Shown in pieces: positions 20,044 to 28,308 of a DNA stretch of 64,000 bases. The stretch lies in NCBI RefSeq assembly GCF_040361335.1, contig NZ_APNM01000011.1:62001-126000 (forward strand). Direction: 5' to 3'. The DNA is from APNM01 sp040361335 (GTDB lineage Bacteria; Pseudomonadota; Gammaproteobacteria; Nevskiales; Salinisphaeraceae). Within the stretch, counting starts at the first letter, position 1. Each line of letters begins with the position of its first letter. The notes under the pieces were generated by a model that ran no database searches, had not been told where the DNA came from, and saw only the letters and a list, made by a program, of their open reading frames with translations. The position numbers and the translations under genes are program-made.

Positions 20044-20068
20044 CAGCGGCGGGACGGCGGCCGCCGGG

Positions 20069-21088
20069 TCAGCCCGGCGCGCACTCGGTCTGCGGCTCGG
20101 CGGCCTTCGCGGCCGTCAACCGCTCGCGCAGGAATGCCGGTATCCGCCGCTCCAGCCAGTAGACCGGCCGACCCAGCCGGTCGCCGGCGACGAAACCGAC
20201 ATGGCCGCCCTGTGCGGCCAGTTCCAGCCGCACGTCGGCCGAGAGTCGCGATTCGTCGGGTACCACGTCCGGCGACATGAAGGGATCGTCGCGCGCGTGC
20301 AGCACCAGCGTGGGCACCCGGATATCCTTGAGGAACGGGCCGCTGCTGGCGCGGGCATAGTAGTCGGCGGCGCCGTCGAAACCGTGCAGCGGCGCCGTCA
20401 ACGCCTCGTCGAAGCTGTGGAAATCGCGCAGCCGGGTCAGGTCGGGCAGCTCGAACGGCGGCGTCACGACCGCGAACTTGCGCTCGGCCGCCCGCCGCAT
20501 GTTACCCAGCAGGTGCCGTTGGTAGGCACGCGAGAGCCCCTGGTTGATGGCGCGTGCGCACAGTGCCAGGTCGAACGGCACCGACACCGCGCAGGCCGTC
20601 GTCAGCGGCGCCCGCGATCCACGCTCGCCGAGGTATTTGAGCAGCACGTTGCCGCCCAGCGAATACCCCACCGCCGCCAGCGGCGCCCGCGGGTAGCGCT
20701 CGCGCAGGCGTGTCAGCAACGTGGCGAAATCGCCGGTGTCGCCGGAATGGTAACCGCGCGGCAGGCGGTTGGGCTCGTGGCTCGCACCGCGGAAATGCAT
20801 CAGCAGGCCCCGCCAGCCCAGGCCCCGCAATTCGCGCAACAGGCCGCGCGCATACTTGGATTCGATGGAGCCGGTAAGCCCGTGCAGGATCACCACCACG
20901 GGTGTGTCGTCCGCGGCCGTCGCCGGCTCGGGCAGCCAGGCCAGATCCAGGAAGTCGCCGTCGTCCAGCTCCAGGCGCTCGTGCCGCACATCCAGCGGCG
21001 CCGGACGGCGCACGACGGAGGCGAACACGGTCTGGGCGTGGGGACTCCGCAACAGGGGATGCGGACGGAATTCGCTGACGACGATCAC
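20069..21088 (-). CDS. YheT family alpha/beta hydrolase
   Basis: This 339-residue hydrolase opens with the family-typical FRPHPLLRSPHAQTVF, followed by ILHGLTGS (oxyanion region), MHFRGASHEPNRLPRGYHSGD (in part), nucleophile elbow GYSLGG, acid HARDDPFMS and QGGHVGF. The GTG start at 21088 places the first residues where other YheT proteins begin; the frame is open for another 96 bases without a ribosome site. The substrate of YheT is unknown, though carboxylesterase activity is generally assumed. It probably forms a pair with the downstream glycosyltransferase. Confidence 0.88.
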   Translation of the reverse strand: MIVVSEFRPHPLLRSPHAQTVFASVVRRPAPLDVRHERLELDDGDFLDLAWLPEPATAADDTPVVVILHGLTGSIESKYARGLLRELRGLGWRGLLMHFRGASHEPNRLPRGYHSGDTGDFATLLTRLRERYPRAPLAAVGYSLGGNVLLKYLGERGSRAPLTTACAVSVPFDLALCARAINQGLSRAYQRHLLGNMRRAAERKFAVVTPPFELPDLTRLRDFHSFDEALTAPLHGFDGAADYYARASSGPFLKDIRVPTLVLHARDDPFMSPDVVPDESRLSADVRLELAAQGGHVGFVAGDRLGRPVYWLERRIPAFLRERLTAAKAAEPQTECAPG

Positions 21089-21539
21089 GCGTTCGGCAAG
21101 GTGGCGGAATGTACCTCGCCAGGATACCGCAGACACCCGACCGGACCGTGAACGGCCCGGTCGGGCCGCGGACTCCTCCCCCAATGGAGTTGCCGTACAG
21201 GCAGCTCCCTGAGCGGGACGGGTCCGTCCCGCCGTCGATCAAGCGCCGAGGCGCTCGATCGGTCGAAACCGAATCCGGACCGAAGCCGGACTCGGCCTGC
21301 CGGCAAAGACACATGCCCTTTCCGGCAGCCCCCCTTGGGCCGGCGTGCCGCGATCCGCCGGTCTCTCCCCCCGACGGCCGTGGCTTATCGTCTGCCGATA
21401 CCCCCCAGGAAACCGTTGCCGCAGGCCGGCGACCGCCAGGGCGGTCTCTCTCGCCGAATCAACGACCGTATTCCGGTAATCCTGTTTTCAACATATCAGG
21501 GAATGTAGGCAATAGACATGGCGCTGAGTAGGTAAATTC
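21089..21539. other. 451-base intergenic region
   Basis: This separates the minus-strand yheT and mtgA genes. The frame on the plus strand (21109-21531) is proline/arginine rich with no domain. Base composition changes from very GC-rich to AT-rich near 21475-21540. The promoter of yheT should lie at its left end; I see no RNA gene, repeat or operator I can support. Confidence 0.5.
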
Positions 21540-22238
21540 TTACTTCGCGACGTGGACAATCCCTTCCAGATGGCCCCGCCCGAGCCGGGCCATCTGTTCC
21601 AGGATCCAGTCCCGCTGCTGCCGGACATAGGCATCGGCCGGCGCCGGACTGTAGCGGGTGGGGGCCGGCAGGACGGCCGCCAGGGCCGCGGCCCGGGCAG
21701 GCGTCAACCGGTCGGCGGTCACGCCGAAATGATGCCGTGCCGCGGCCTCCGCGCCGAAAACGCGGTCATCGAACTGGGCAATATTGAGATAGACCTCGAG
21801 GATGCGGCGCTTGGGCCAAAGCAGCTCCAGCCACACCGTGAGATAGGCCTCGATCCCCTTGCGCAGATAGCTCTTTCCCGGCCACAGGAACAGGTTCTTG
21901 GCCACCTGCTGGGTGATCGAGCTGGCCCCGCGGACGCGGCCGCCCCGCGCATTCTCTTCCAGGGCGTCACCGATCGCCGACCACACGAAGCCGTGATGAT
22001 CGGGAAAGGTCTGGTCCTCGGCGGCGACCGCCGCCAGCGCCAGCGACGGCGCGATCCGGTCCAGGTCGCGCCAGAGATAGCGGACGGACGGCCCCGAGGC
22101 GTCGCTTTGCCAGTGCACGCGCAGCATGAACGCCGTGACCGGCGGGTCGACCCAACGCAGGCAGAGAATGGCGGCGGCCGGCGTCAGCAGGAACGCGGCG
22201 ACGACCGCCGCCGCCAGGCGGGGCCAACGTCGGCGCAT
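21540..22238 (-). CDS. mtgA: monofunctional peptidoglycan transglycosylase MtgA
   Basis: The 232-residue protein has one N-terminal membrane helix (8-28) and a GT51 domain. The catalytic Glu is in AAEDQTFPDHHGF (about 74-86), and the substrate-groove motifs RGASSITQQVAKNLFLW (about 104-120) and KRRILEVYLN (about 143) are intact. It polymerises lipid II into glycan strands in the periplasm. It has no transpeptidase domain, which separates it from class A PBPs. It lies 21 bases after the SYLF-protein gene and may share its transcript. Confidence 0.95.
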   Translation of the reverse strand: MRRRWPRLAAAVVAAFLLTPAAAILCLRWVDPPVTAFMLRVHWQSDASGPSVRYLWRDLDRIAPSLALAAVAAEDQTFPDHHGFVWSAIGDALEENARGGRVRGASSITQQVAKNLFLWPGKSYLRKGIEAYLTVWLELLWPKRRILEVYLNIAQFDDRVFGAEAAARHHFGVTADRLTPARAAALAAVLPAPTRYSPAPADAYVRQQRDWILEQMARLGRGHLEGIVHVAK

Positions 22239-22259
22239 CTCGTACGCCCCGGTCCGGGG

Positions 22260-22946
22260 CTACTCGGCCGGACGCGGCAGATAACGCTCCAGGGTTTCCA
22301 TGAACCGCTCGCCCGCCGTCGGGATGTCGGTGTCGCTGCGGCCCAGAATCTCGTAGGCGGAGATGCCGGCTTCGCTGTAGAACTCGGCATTGGCGCCGTC
22401 GTCGATGGATAGCGCCGCGCCCTCCACCGACACGCCGGCGAACAAGCCCCGGGCACGCGAGTAGGAATAGACCTCCGCATCGAAACGGACGTTGGTCGCG
22501 GCGGACGCGCTGCGCCCGACCGGTCCCGCGGCCACCGAAGCGTCGCCGCCCAGGGTGATGTCGCCGCGCGCGATGCGGTCGATACTGCGGCGGGATTTGA
22601 AGACCAGGATGATATCGGTGCTGGAGGCGCCGATCTGCCAGCCGACGCTGCCGCCGGTCAGGGACACGAAACTCGGATTGCTCCATTTGCCGTTATCCCG
22701 GCGCACGGCCATCACGCCGGTGCCGTGCCGGCCACCGACGATGAAGCTCACCTTGACCACGGAGGGGATCACGGCGATGCCGTAGGCATCCCGGAGCAGG
22801 GTCGGCGGGATCGCGTTCTCCGGGATTTCCATGAAATCCCGGAGCACCGTGCGGGCGGTATCCAGCTTTTCCGGGGGGCCCGCGGACACCGCCAGCGGCA
22901 GCGCGAGCAACAAGGCGAGGCTCAGGCTACGGATGCATTGCGTCAT
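22260..22946 (-). CDS. SYLF/YSC84 lipid-binding domain protein
   Basis: A 228-residue exported protein with a signal peptide (about 1-22, LPLAVSAGPP). It is followed by the SYLF domain: GIAVIPSVVKVSFIVGGRHGTGVM near 60, SLTGGSVGWQIGASSTDIILVF near 98 (in part), and YSRARGLFAGVSVEGAAL near 165. Eukaryotic SYLF domains bind phosphoinositides; bacterial homologues are envelope proteins of unknown role. ATG 22946 is preferred to an upstream GTG because GGAG lies 8 bases before it. Confidence 0.87.
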   Translation of the reverse strand: MTQCIRSLSLALLLALPLAVSAGPPEKLDTARTVLRDFMEIPENAIPPTLLRDAYGIAVIPSVVKVSFIVGGRHGTGVMAVRRDNGKWSNPSFVSLTGGSVGWQIGASSTDIILVFKSRRSIDRIARGDITLGGDASVAAGPVGRSASAATNVRFDAEVYSYSRARGLFAGVSVEGAALSIDDGANAEFYSEAGISAYEILGRSDTDIPTAGERFMETLERYLPRPAE

Positions 22947-23054
22947 GTTCGGCACTCCTGCATATCGTCGACGGCCCCTTCGACCCCGGCCCGCTGTCGC
23001 GGTTCACGCGCAGCCTACAGCATAACCGGCCGGCCACCTACAACCCGCACACCG

Positions 23055-23693
23055 CTAGAGTGCCGCCACCGCCTCGTCGATGGGCGTGTCACCGCCGATG
23101 CACTCGATCTGCCGACGCATGGCGCTGGGTGCCTCCAGCACCGCGGCCAGCACGGCGGCGGCATCGGCGCGCGGAATCTCGCCATACTCGCCGGCAAGGC
23201 TCTCCGCCGCGCGGACCCGCCCGCGCGGCGGCTCGTCGGTCAGCCGGCCCGGCTTGACGATCCGCCAGTCCAGATCCGTGCGCCGCAGGTAATCGTCCGC
23301 CGCCTTCTTGGCGCGCAGGTAGTGCCGGAGCTTTTCGGGAGCGGTCTCGATCGCCTCGGTGCGCATGGCCGACAGCATGATGAAGCGCGGCACGCCGGCG
23401 GCCACCGCGGCGTCGATCAGGCGCACGGCCCCGTCGCGGTCGACGTCGAGGGTCTTGTCGGGGCCCGTGTGCGGGCCCGAACCGGCACAGAAGAACACCG
23501 CATCGCAGCCGGCGACGGCTTCGCCGCAGTCGTCCTCGAGGTCGCCCGTCATCGGTTCGGCCCCGGCCTCGCGCATCGTCGGCGCCTGGACCGGGTCCCG
23601 GATCAAGGCCCGCACCGTGTGCCCGCGTTCCACGAGCAACGGCAACAACCGACGCGCCACCTTGCCGTTGGCGCCCGCTACCAGTATCCGCAT
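23055..23693 (-). CDS. NAD(P)-binding atypical SDR (NmrA/YwnB-like)
   Basis: The 212-residue protein begins MRILVAGANGKVARRLLP, a GxxGxxG nucleotide-binding loop, followed by ALIRDP (Arg suggests NADP), FCAGSG and DWRIVKPGRLTDE. This is the PF13460 NAD(P)-binding group; there is no classical YxxxK active site, so it may be a sensor or isomerase-type protein. ATG 23693 is preceded by CGGAG; the frame is open upstream but without a ribosome site. It diverges from the GMC oxidoreductase gene; their shared 83-base spacer holds an inverted repeat. Confidence 0.82.
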   Translation of the reverse strand: MRILVAGANGKVARRLLPLLVERGHTVRALIRDPVQAPTMREAGAEPMTGDLEDDCGEAVAGCDAVFFCAGSGPHTGPDKTLDVDRDGAVRLIDAAVAAGVPRFIMLSAMRTEAIETAPEKLRHYLRAKKAADDYLRRTDLDWRIVKPGRLTDEPPRGRVRAAESLAGEYGEIPRADAAAVLAAVLEAPSAMRRQIECIGGDTPIDEAVAAL

Positions 23694-23732
23694 CGCAAAC
23701 TCCGGTGGATGTTGGTATAAATACGGAATTGA

Positions 23733-23753
23733 CCGATAGGTTAACAATATCGG
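23733..23753. promoter_or_regulatory. inverted repeat between divergent genes
   Basis: CCGATA-N9-TATCGG in an AT-rich spacer, overlapping a TTGACC hexamer at 23729-23734. It could be an operator controlling the NAD(P)-binding protein and GMC oxidoreductase genes; no regulator gene is adjacent. Confidence 0.4.
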
Positions 23754-23776
23754 GATTCTTAGGTACTGGAGGAGAG

Positions 23777-25420
23777 ATGGGCGACGACTTCGATTACGTC
23801 ATCGTGGGCGCCGGCTCGGCCGGCTGCATCCTGGCCAACCGCCTCAGCGCGGACCCGCAGACCCGGGTCTGCCTGCTTGAGGCCGGCCCCAAGGACAACC
23901 GCCCCTGGGTGCACTGGCCCGTCGGCACCCTGTTCCTCCTGCGCGGCCGCAAGCGCAACTGGCAGTTCGATACCGCCCCCCAGGCCGAGCTGGGCGACCG
24001 CGAGCTGTACTGGCCCCGCGGCCGGATGCTGGGCGGCTCGTCGAGCATGAACGGCATGATCTATATCCGCGGTCACGCCCGCGACTACGACCACTGGGCG
24101 GAGCTGGGCAACCGCGGCTGGGGCTGGAACGACGTGCTCCCCCTGTTCAAGCGCGAGGAATGCTTCGAGGGCGGGGCCAACGACTATCACGGCGGCGAGG
24201 GCACCCTCCGCGTATCCGGCCCGCGCTACGTGAATCCCCTCTCCGAGGCCTTCGTGGCGGCCTGCGGCGAAGTCGGCATCCCCCACAACGACGACTTCAA
24301 CGGTCCCGTCCAGGAAGGCGCCGGCTACTACCAGGTGACCATCCACGAGGGGAAACGCTGGAGCAGCGCCCGCGCCCACCTGACCGACGACGTCCTGGCC
24401 CGCCCCAACCTCACCGTGCTCACCGGCGCCCATGCGACCCGGGTGCTGTGCCGCGAGGGCCGCGCCACCGGCGTCGCCTACCGCCAGCGCGGGCGCGACC
24501 TGGAAGCCCGCGCCCGCCGCGAAGTGATCGTGGCGGCAGGCGCCGTGCAGTCGCCGCAGCTCCTGATGCTGTCCGGGATCGGCCCGGCCGCGGAACTCAC
24601 GCCGCACGGCATTCCGCTGGTGCGCGAACTACCCGGCGTGGGCGGCAACCTCCAGGACCACCTGGACATCATGATCAACGTGCGCTCGCGAACCCGTCAC
24701 TCGTTCGCCATCGCCGCGTCCGCGGTGCCCCGCGACACGCTGCACATGCTGCGCTACGCCTTCCGCAAGCGCGGGCTGTTCTCCTCCAACATCGCCGAGG
24801 CCGGCGCCTTCGTGCGCACGCGCGAGGATCTCGAGGTCCCCGACGTCCAATACCACATGATCTGCGCCCTGCTCGAAGACCACGGCCGCAAGCTGCATTA
24901 CGGCTACGGCTACTCGCTGCACTGCTGCCCGCTGCGCCCGTATTCGCGCGGGCGCATCGGCCTGCGCAGCGCCGACCCCATGGCCTATCCCAACATCGAC
25001 GCCGGCTATCTCAGCGACGACCGCGACATGGAGACCATGCTCGCCGGTCTCCGGATCGGGCGCCGCATCCTCGGTGCCACCCCCTTCGACCGCCACCGCA
25101 AGCGCGAGATCGCGCCCGGCGAGGAGGTGCAGGACGAAAGCGCCCTGCGCGAATTCGTGCGCCAGCGCGCCGAGACCATCTACCACCCGGTGGGCACCTG
25201 CAAGATGGGCCACGACGACATGGCGGTGGTCGACGACCGCCTCCGGGTGCACGGCCTCGAGGGGCTGCGGGTGGCCGACGCCTCGATCATGCCCACCCTG
25301 GTCGGCGGCAACACCAACGCCGCCTCGATCATGATCGGAGGCAAGGCTGCGGACATGATCCTGGAGGAACGCCGCGCCACGGACACACCGGAGCCCGCCG
25401 CCGCGGCCGCCGCCGGCTGA
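23777..25420 (+). CDS. GMC family FAD-dependent alcohol/choline dehydrogenase
   Basis: The 547-residue flavoenzyme has the FAD loop IVGAGSAGCILANRLS (8-23), the GMC signature PRGRMLGGSSSMNGMIYIRG (about 76-95) and the second signature GAVQSPQLLMLSGIG (about 255-269). The active-site region is HPVGTCKMG (about 472), with GGNTNAASIMIGGKAADMI near the end. It oxidises an alcohol to an aldehyde; closest in style to AlkJ-like long-chain alcohol dehydrogenases and choline dehydrogenase. A BetA role in betaine synthesis is possible, but the short AGSAGC loop and lack of betB beside it make that uncertain. It starts after GGAGGAGAG at 23777. Confidence 0.88.
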   Translation: MGDDFDYVIVGAGSAGCILANRLSADPQTRVCLLEAGPKDNRPWVHWPVGTLFLLRGRKRNWQFDTAPQAELGDRELYWPRGRMLGGSSSMNGMIYIRGHARDYDHWAELGNRGWGWNDVLPLFKREECFEGGANDYHGGEGTLRVSGPRYVNPLSEAFVAACGEVGIPHNDDFNGPVQEGAGYYQVTIHEGKRWSSARAHLTDDVLARPNLTVLTGAHATRVLCREGRATGVAYRQRGRDLEARARREVIVAAGAVQSPQLLMLSGIGPAAELTPHGIPLVRELPGVGGNLQDHLDIMINVRSRTRHSFAIAASAVPRDTLHMLRYAFRKRGLFSSNIAEAGAFVRTREDLEVPDVQYHMICALLEDHGRKLHYGYGYSLHCCPLRPYSRGRIGLRSADPMAYPNIDAGYLSDDRDMETMLAGLRIGRRILGATPFDRHRKREIAPGEEVQDESALREFVRQRAETIYHPVGTCKMGHDDMAVVDDRLRVHGLEGLRVADASIMPTLVGGNTNAASIMIGGKAADMILEERRATDTPEPAAAAAAG

Positions 25421-25433
25421 GACGTTCAACACC

Positions 25434-25465
25434 GCGTGACGCCGCCTCGTGCGCCCCACGGCGGG
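25434..25465 (+). repeat. 32-base direct repeat, copy 1
   Basis: Begins GCGTGACGCCGCCTCG and ends CCCCACGGCGGG. It differs from the copy at 25835-25866 at one position (C versus T). The interval between the copies is about 370 bases. Confidence 0.8.
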
Positions 25466-25834
25466 AAAGCCCGCACCCGCCGTGGGGATCACGTTCCTGG
25501 CGCCGACCGCAGCGCGAATTGGCGCAGCTCTGGAACGAAAGCCGTAGCCAAGCTACGGCTTGAGAGAAGAGCAAGCCAAGCGCATCGCCCCGAGAGGCGG
25601 AGCGGGGCCCCGCCGCGCAGCGGTGGGGTGCGACCCTCGGCGGGGCAAATCCGCCCTGTGTTGTCGCGAAGCGATATTCCGCCCGCCGGCGGTCGCATCC
25701 CGGCTACGCCGGGAACCCTGCTCCTCGCCTCGGGCGGACAGGGCAAGTCAGGTACGTGATAGCACGAGACAGCGATACCGGCCCGCAGGCAGGACGGGCA
25801 TTGGGCGACCGCTTCAAATTTGTTTGACCTCCCA

Positions 25835-25866
25835 GCGTGACGCTGCCTCGTGCGCCCCACGGCGGG
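25835..25866 (+). repeat. 32-base direct repeat, copy 2
   Basis: Begins GCGTGACGCTGCCTCG and ends CCCCACGGCGGG, one base different from copy 1. Immediately after each copy the sequences differ, but both are followed within about 20 bases by another CCCGC-type motif, so the duplication may once have been longer. Confidence 0.8.
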
Positions 25867-26120
25867 TGCGGGCTTGCTTAGAAGACCGGGCGGGCCGGAT
25901 AGGCCCGCCCGGAAGCCGCGATTTGGCGGGAGAGGAGCCCAAAGGATGCGGGCCCGGGATTGCGACGGAATGACGTCGCCGGCCGCACACCCTTTTCGCT
26001 CGCCCATGGGATTGCAAATCGCGTGCCACCCATGACGGCCCGTATTACCGTGCCCGGGCGCCCTGCGCCGGGCCATTTCGGTGCGGCTGCACCGGCATCG
26101 CACCCAGCCGGCGGGCGGAA

Positions 26121-27296
26121 TCAGGCGCGGGCAGCGGCCTGACGGGCCAGGATACGGTTGAGAATCACGCTGACGCCGATCGCCGCGACGCCGAGCACGG
26201 CCCCCACGGCACCGTTGTAGGCCAGCGTGCCGGTCATGGCGGCCACCCCACCCAGCATCGCGCCCAGGCCCTGCCCCAGAAAGACCGCCGAGGCGTTCAA
26301 CGCCAAGGCGAGGTGGGCATGCTCGCCGGCCTGCTCGACCAGGCGGTACTGCTGCAGGGGCATGAAGGCAAAGCCCGGGAAGGCGGAAAAGAAGAGCACG
26401 GCCGCCACCGCGATACGGCTCGCCGTGCCGTGCCCGAGCGGCGCCGCCAGCGAGTAGCCAGCCGTGGCCAGGGTCATCATCACGAGAAAGATCGTGGCCA
26501 TGCGCGCCGGATCGATGCGGTCGGCCAGCGTGCCGCCGACGTAGGTACCCGCGATGGCCGCGAAGCCGAATACCAGCAGCAGGCCGCCGATGGCGTCGTC
26601 CGCCAGGCCGGTCAGTTCGGAAAGCACCGGGCCGATGTAGCTGAATACGCTGAACCCGACCGCGATCGCCAGCACCGTGAGCACCAGGATCGGCGTGATG
26701 CCGGGCTCGCGCAGCACGGCGAAGGCCCCGAAACCGCCGTGCGTGGCGCCGGGCACCGGCGGCAGCACGCGATAGACCGCCGCCGCGGCCACCCAACTCA
26801 GGCCGCCCAGGCCCAGGAACATGGCGCGCCAGCCCGCCAGTGCGCTGACATAGGTGCCCAGCGGGATGCCCAGGGCGAAGGCCACGGTGATCCCGCCCAT
26901 CACCAGGGCCAGCGCGGCGCCGCGCCGGTCCAGCGGCGTCAGACCCGCGCCCACCGCGAGCGCGATCGGGGTCGCCAGGGCCGCCGACAGGGCGCAGAGG
27001 ACGCGACTGAGCAGCAGGACGCCGAAATCCGGCGCGACCGCGGCCAGCAGATTGGCCGCCCCGAATGTCACCAGCGCGGCACAGAGCAGCCCCCGTCGCG
27101 GCAGGCGCGCGGTGGTCGCCGCCAGCAGCGGCGCGGCCACGGCGTAGGCGATGGCGAACGCCGATACGAGCTGTCCGGCTACGCCCACCGAGACGCCCAG
27201 GTCGACGGCCATGGGGTTGAGCACCCCGGTCACGAAGTACGTGGAGGTACCGAGCACCAGCGTCGCGCAGGCCAGCGTGAGTGTGATTCGGTTCAT
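26121..27296 (-). CDS. MFS transporter (DHA1/AraJ-like exporter)
   Basis: This major facilitator has 391 residues and 12 predicted helices. It begins MNRITLTLACATLVLGTSTYFVTG, with the MFS loop segment TARLPRRGLL after helix 2 and the antiporter-like GIPLGTYVSALAGWR in helix 5. It resembles arabinose/chloramphenicol-type efflux carriers rather than sugar symporters. The start at 27296 is chosen from this N-terminus; a longer open frame runs upstream into the intergenic region. It diverges from the alpha/beta hydrolase gene with a 100-base spacer. The substrate is unknown. Confidence 0.86.
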   Translation of the reverse strand: MNRITLTLACATLVLGTSTYFVTGVLNPMAVDLGVSVGVAGQLVSAFAIAYAVAAPLLAATTARLPRRGLLCAALVTFGAANLLAAVAPDFGVLLLSRVLCALSAALATPIALAVGAGLTPLDRRGAALALVMGGITVAFALGIPLGTYVSALAGWRAMFLGLGGLSWVAAAAVYRVLPPVPGATHGGFGAFAVLREPGITPILVLTVLAIAVGFSVFSYIGPVLSELTGLADDAIGGLLLVFGFAAIAGTYVGGTLADRIDPARMATIFLVMMTLATAGYSLAAPLGHGTASRIAVAAVLFFSAFPGFAFMPLQQYRLVEQAGEHAHLALALNASAVFLGQGLGAMLGGVAAMTGTLAYNGAVGAVLGVAAIGVSVILNRILARQAAARA

Positions 27297-27396
27297 GCTT
27301 CGGCGATCCTTATGGCGCGGTCGCGGGCCGTAGCTTGCCACGATATGCGTCCGCGGCCATGCTGCGCGGGTTCCCATCGCCGACAGGGGCCCCGTC

Positions 27397-28281
27397 ATGA
27401 TCCGACCCGCCGTTCTGGATCGACTGCTGTGGCGCATCCCGACCGACTTGCCGCCGCACGCCCAGACCCGGACCGTCGAGACGCACGGCAGCCGACTGCG
27501 CGTTCGCGATACCGGGGCCGGCAAGCCGGGCGTGGTCTTCATCTGCGACCCGCCGAACACCGTCGAGCACTACGACGACCTGATCGCCGAGCTCGGCGGC
27601 AACTATCGATTGCTGATCCTGGAATTGCCCGGCTTCGGCTTTTCCCGCGCCGACGATCTCGATGCCGTTACCTTCGCGGGCAGCGTGGCCGCCGTGGAGT
27701 CGGCCCTGGCGGCACTCGCGCCGGGGCCGGTCGTGCTCTGCGGACCCTGCGTCGGCGGTTTCGTCGCCGCGGCGGTTGCCCGGCGCGGGCGAATCCCGGT
27801 CGCCGGGCTCGTGCTCATGCAGACCCCGGACACCGAGGGCATGCGTGCCTGGACCGCGCGGATGGACGCTCGGGGCCATTTGCGCCGCCCCTGGCTGGGG
27901 CAACTCCTGACACGCCTGACCGCCAAGCGGCTGACGGCGTTATGGTATCGCTATGCCGTGGGCCGGGACACCGACCCGCGGCCGCTCGCCGATACGGCAC
28001 TCGCCGTGCTGGAGCGGGGCGGCGCCTATCCGCTGGCCACCATGTTCCAGCTTTGGAGCCGGGACATGACGGACCAGCCGGTGGCTTGCCCCACCCTGGC
28101 GATCTGGGGCGAGCAGGACCGCAGCCACAAATACACCGACCGCGAGTCGTCGCGGCGACACGCGCCCGATGCGACGCTATGCCGCTTCGAGAATTGCGGC
28201 CACTTCCCCGATCTCGAGAATCCCGCCCGCTTCGCGGCGACCGTGCGGCCGTTCCTGGATACTCATCTCGGCAAATTCTAG
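27397..28281 (+). CDS. alpha/beta hydrolase with cysteine nucleophile
   Basis: The 294-residue protein has the alpha/beta-hydrolase layout: VVFICDPPNTVEHYDDL (oxyanion region, about 46-62), LELPGFGFS (about 75-83) and the nucleophile elbow GPCVG at 116-120. The acid is Asp near 241 in WGEQDRS, and the base is His near 268 in NCGHFPDLENP. The elbow carries Cys118 where nearly all relatives have Ser. Dienelactone hydrolase uses a Cys there and remains active, so this could be a thiol-dependent hydrolase or an altered non-hydrolytic member. Its TAG stop lies inside the operator of the following TetR gene, which starts 28 bases later. Confidence 0.85.
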   Translation: MIRPAVLDRLLWRIPTDLPPHAQTRTVETHGSRLRVRDTGAGKPGVVFICDPPNTVEHYDDLIAELGGNYRLLILELPGFGFSRADDLDAVTFAGSVAAVESALAALAPGPVVLCGPCVGGFVAAAVARRGRIPVAGLVLMQTPDTEGMRAWTARMDARGHLRRPWLGQLLTRLTAKRLTALWYRYAVGRDTDPRPLADTALAVLERGGAYPLATMFQLWSRDMTDQPVACPTLAIWGEQDRSHKYTDRESSRRHAPDATLCRFENCGHFPDLENPARFAATVRPFLDTHLGKF

Positions 28282-28293
28282 AATAATATTCTA
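28275..28293. promoter_or_regulatory. TetR-type operator upstream of the tetR gene
   Basis: ATTCTAGAATAATATTCTA contains TAGAAT-AAT-ATTCTA (28279-28293). This 15-base site is the exact reverse complement of the one at 29040-29054 before the acyl-CoA dehydrogenase gene. It overlaps the hydrolase stop codon and lies 16 bases before the tetR start, so autoregulation is likely. Confidence 0.82.
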
Positions 28294-28308
28294 TTCAATC
28301 GCCGGGAC

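Larger units (their letters stand above)
25421..26120. other. 700-base non-coding region with a 32-base direct repeat
   Basis: No convincing gene is present: frames here are Arg/Pro/Ala-rich and domainless. A 32-base sequence at 25434-25465 recurs at 25835-25866 with one mismatch. Several short GC-rich palindromes lie between (for example CCGTAGCCAAGCTACGG near 25548 and CCCGGCTACGCCGGG near 25696). This lies downstream of the GMC gene and past the end of the convergent MFS gene. Confidence 0.6.

Noticed and set aside
21109..21531. 140-residue plus-strand open frame between yheT and mtgA
   Set aside because: Composition is Pro/Arg-rich with no domain, signal or ribosome site; it also covers the end of the yheT start region.
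23777..25420. Naming the GMC enzyme BetA (choline dehydrogenase)
   Set aside because: The general GMC motifs fit several alcohols, and no betB or betI lies beside it.
25560..25973. 137-residue open frame in the 25.4-26.1 kb gap
   Set aside because: It spans one copy of the direct repeat and several palindromes, and its sequence has no domain-like pattern.
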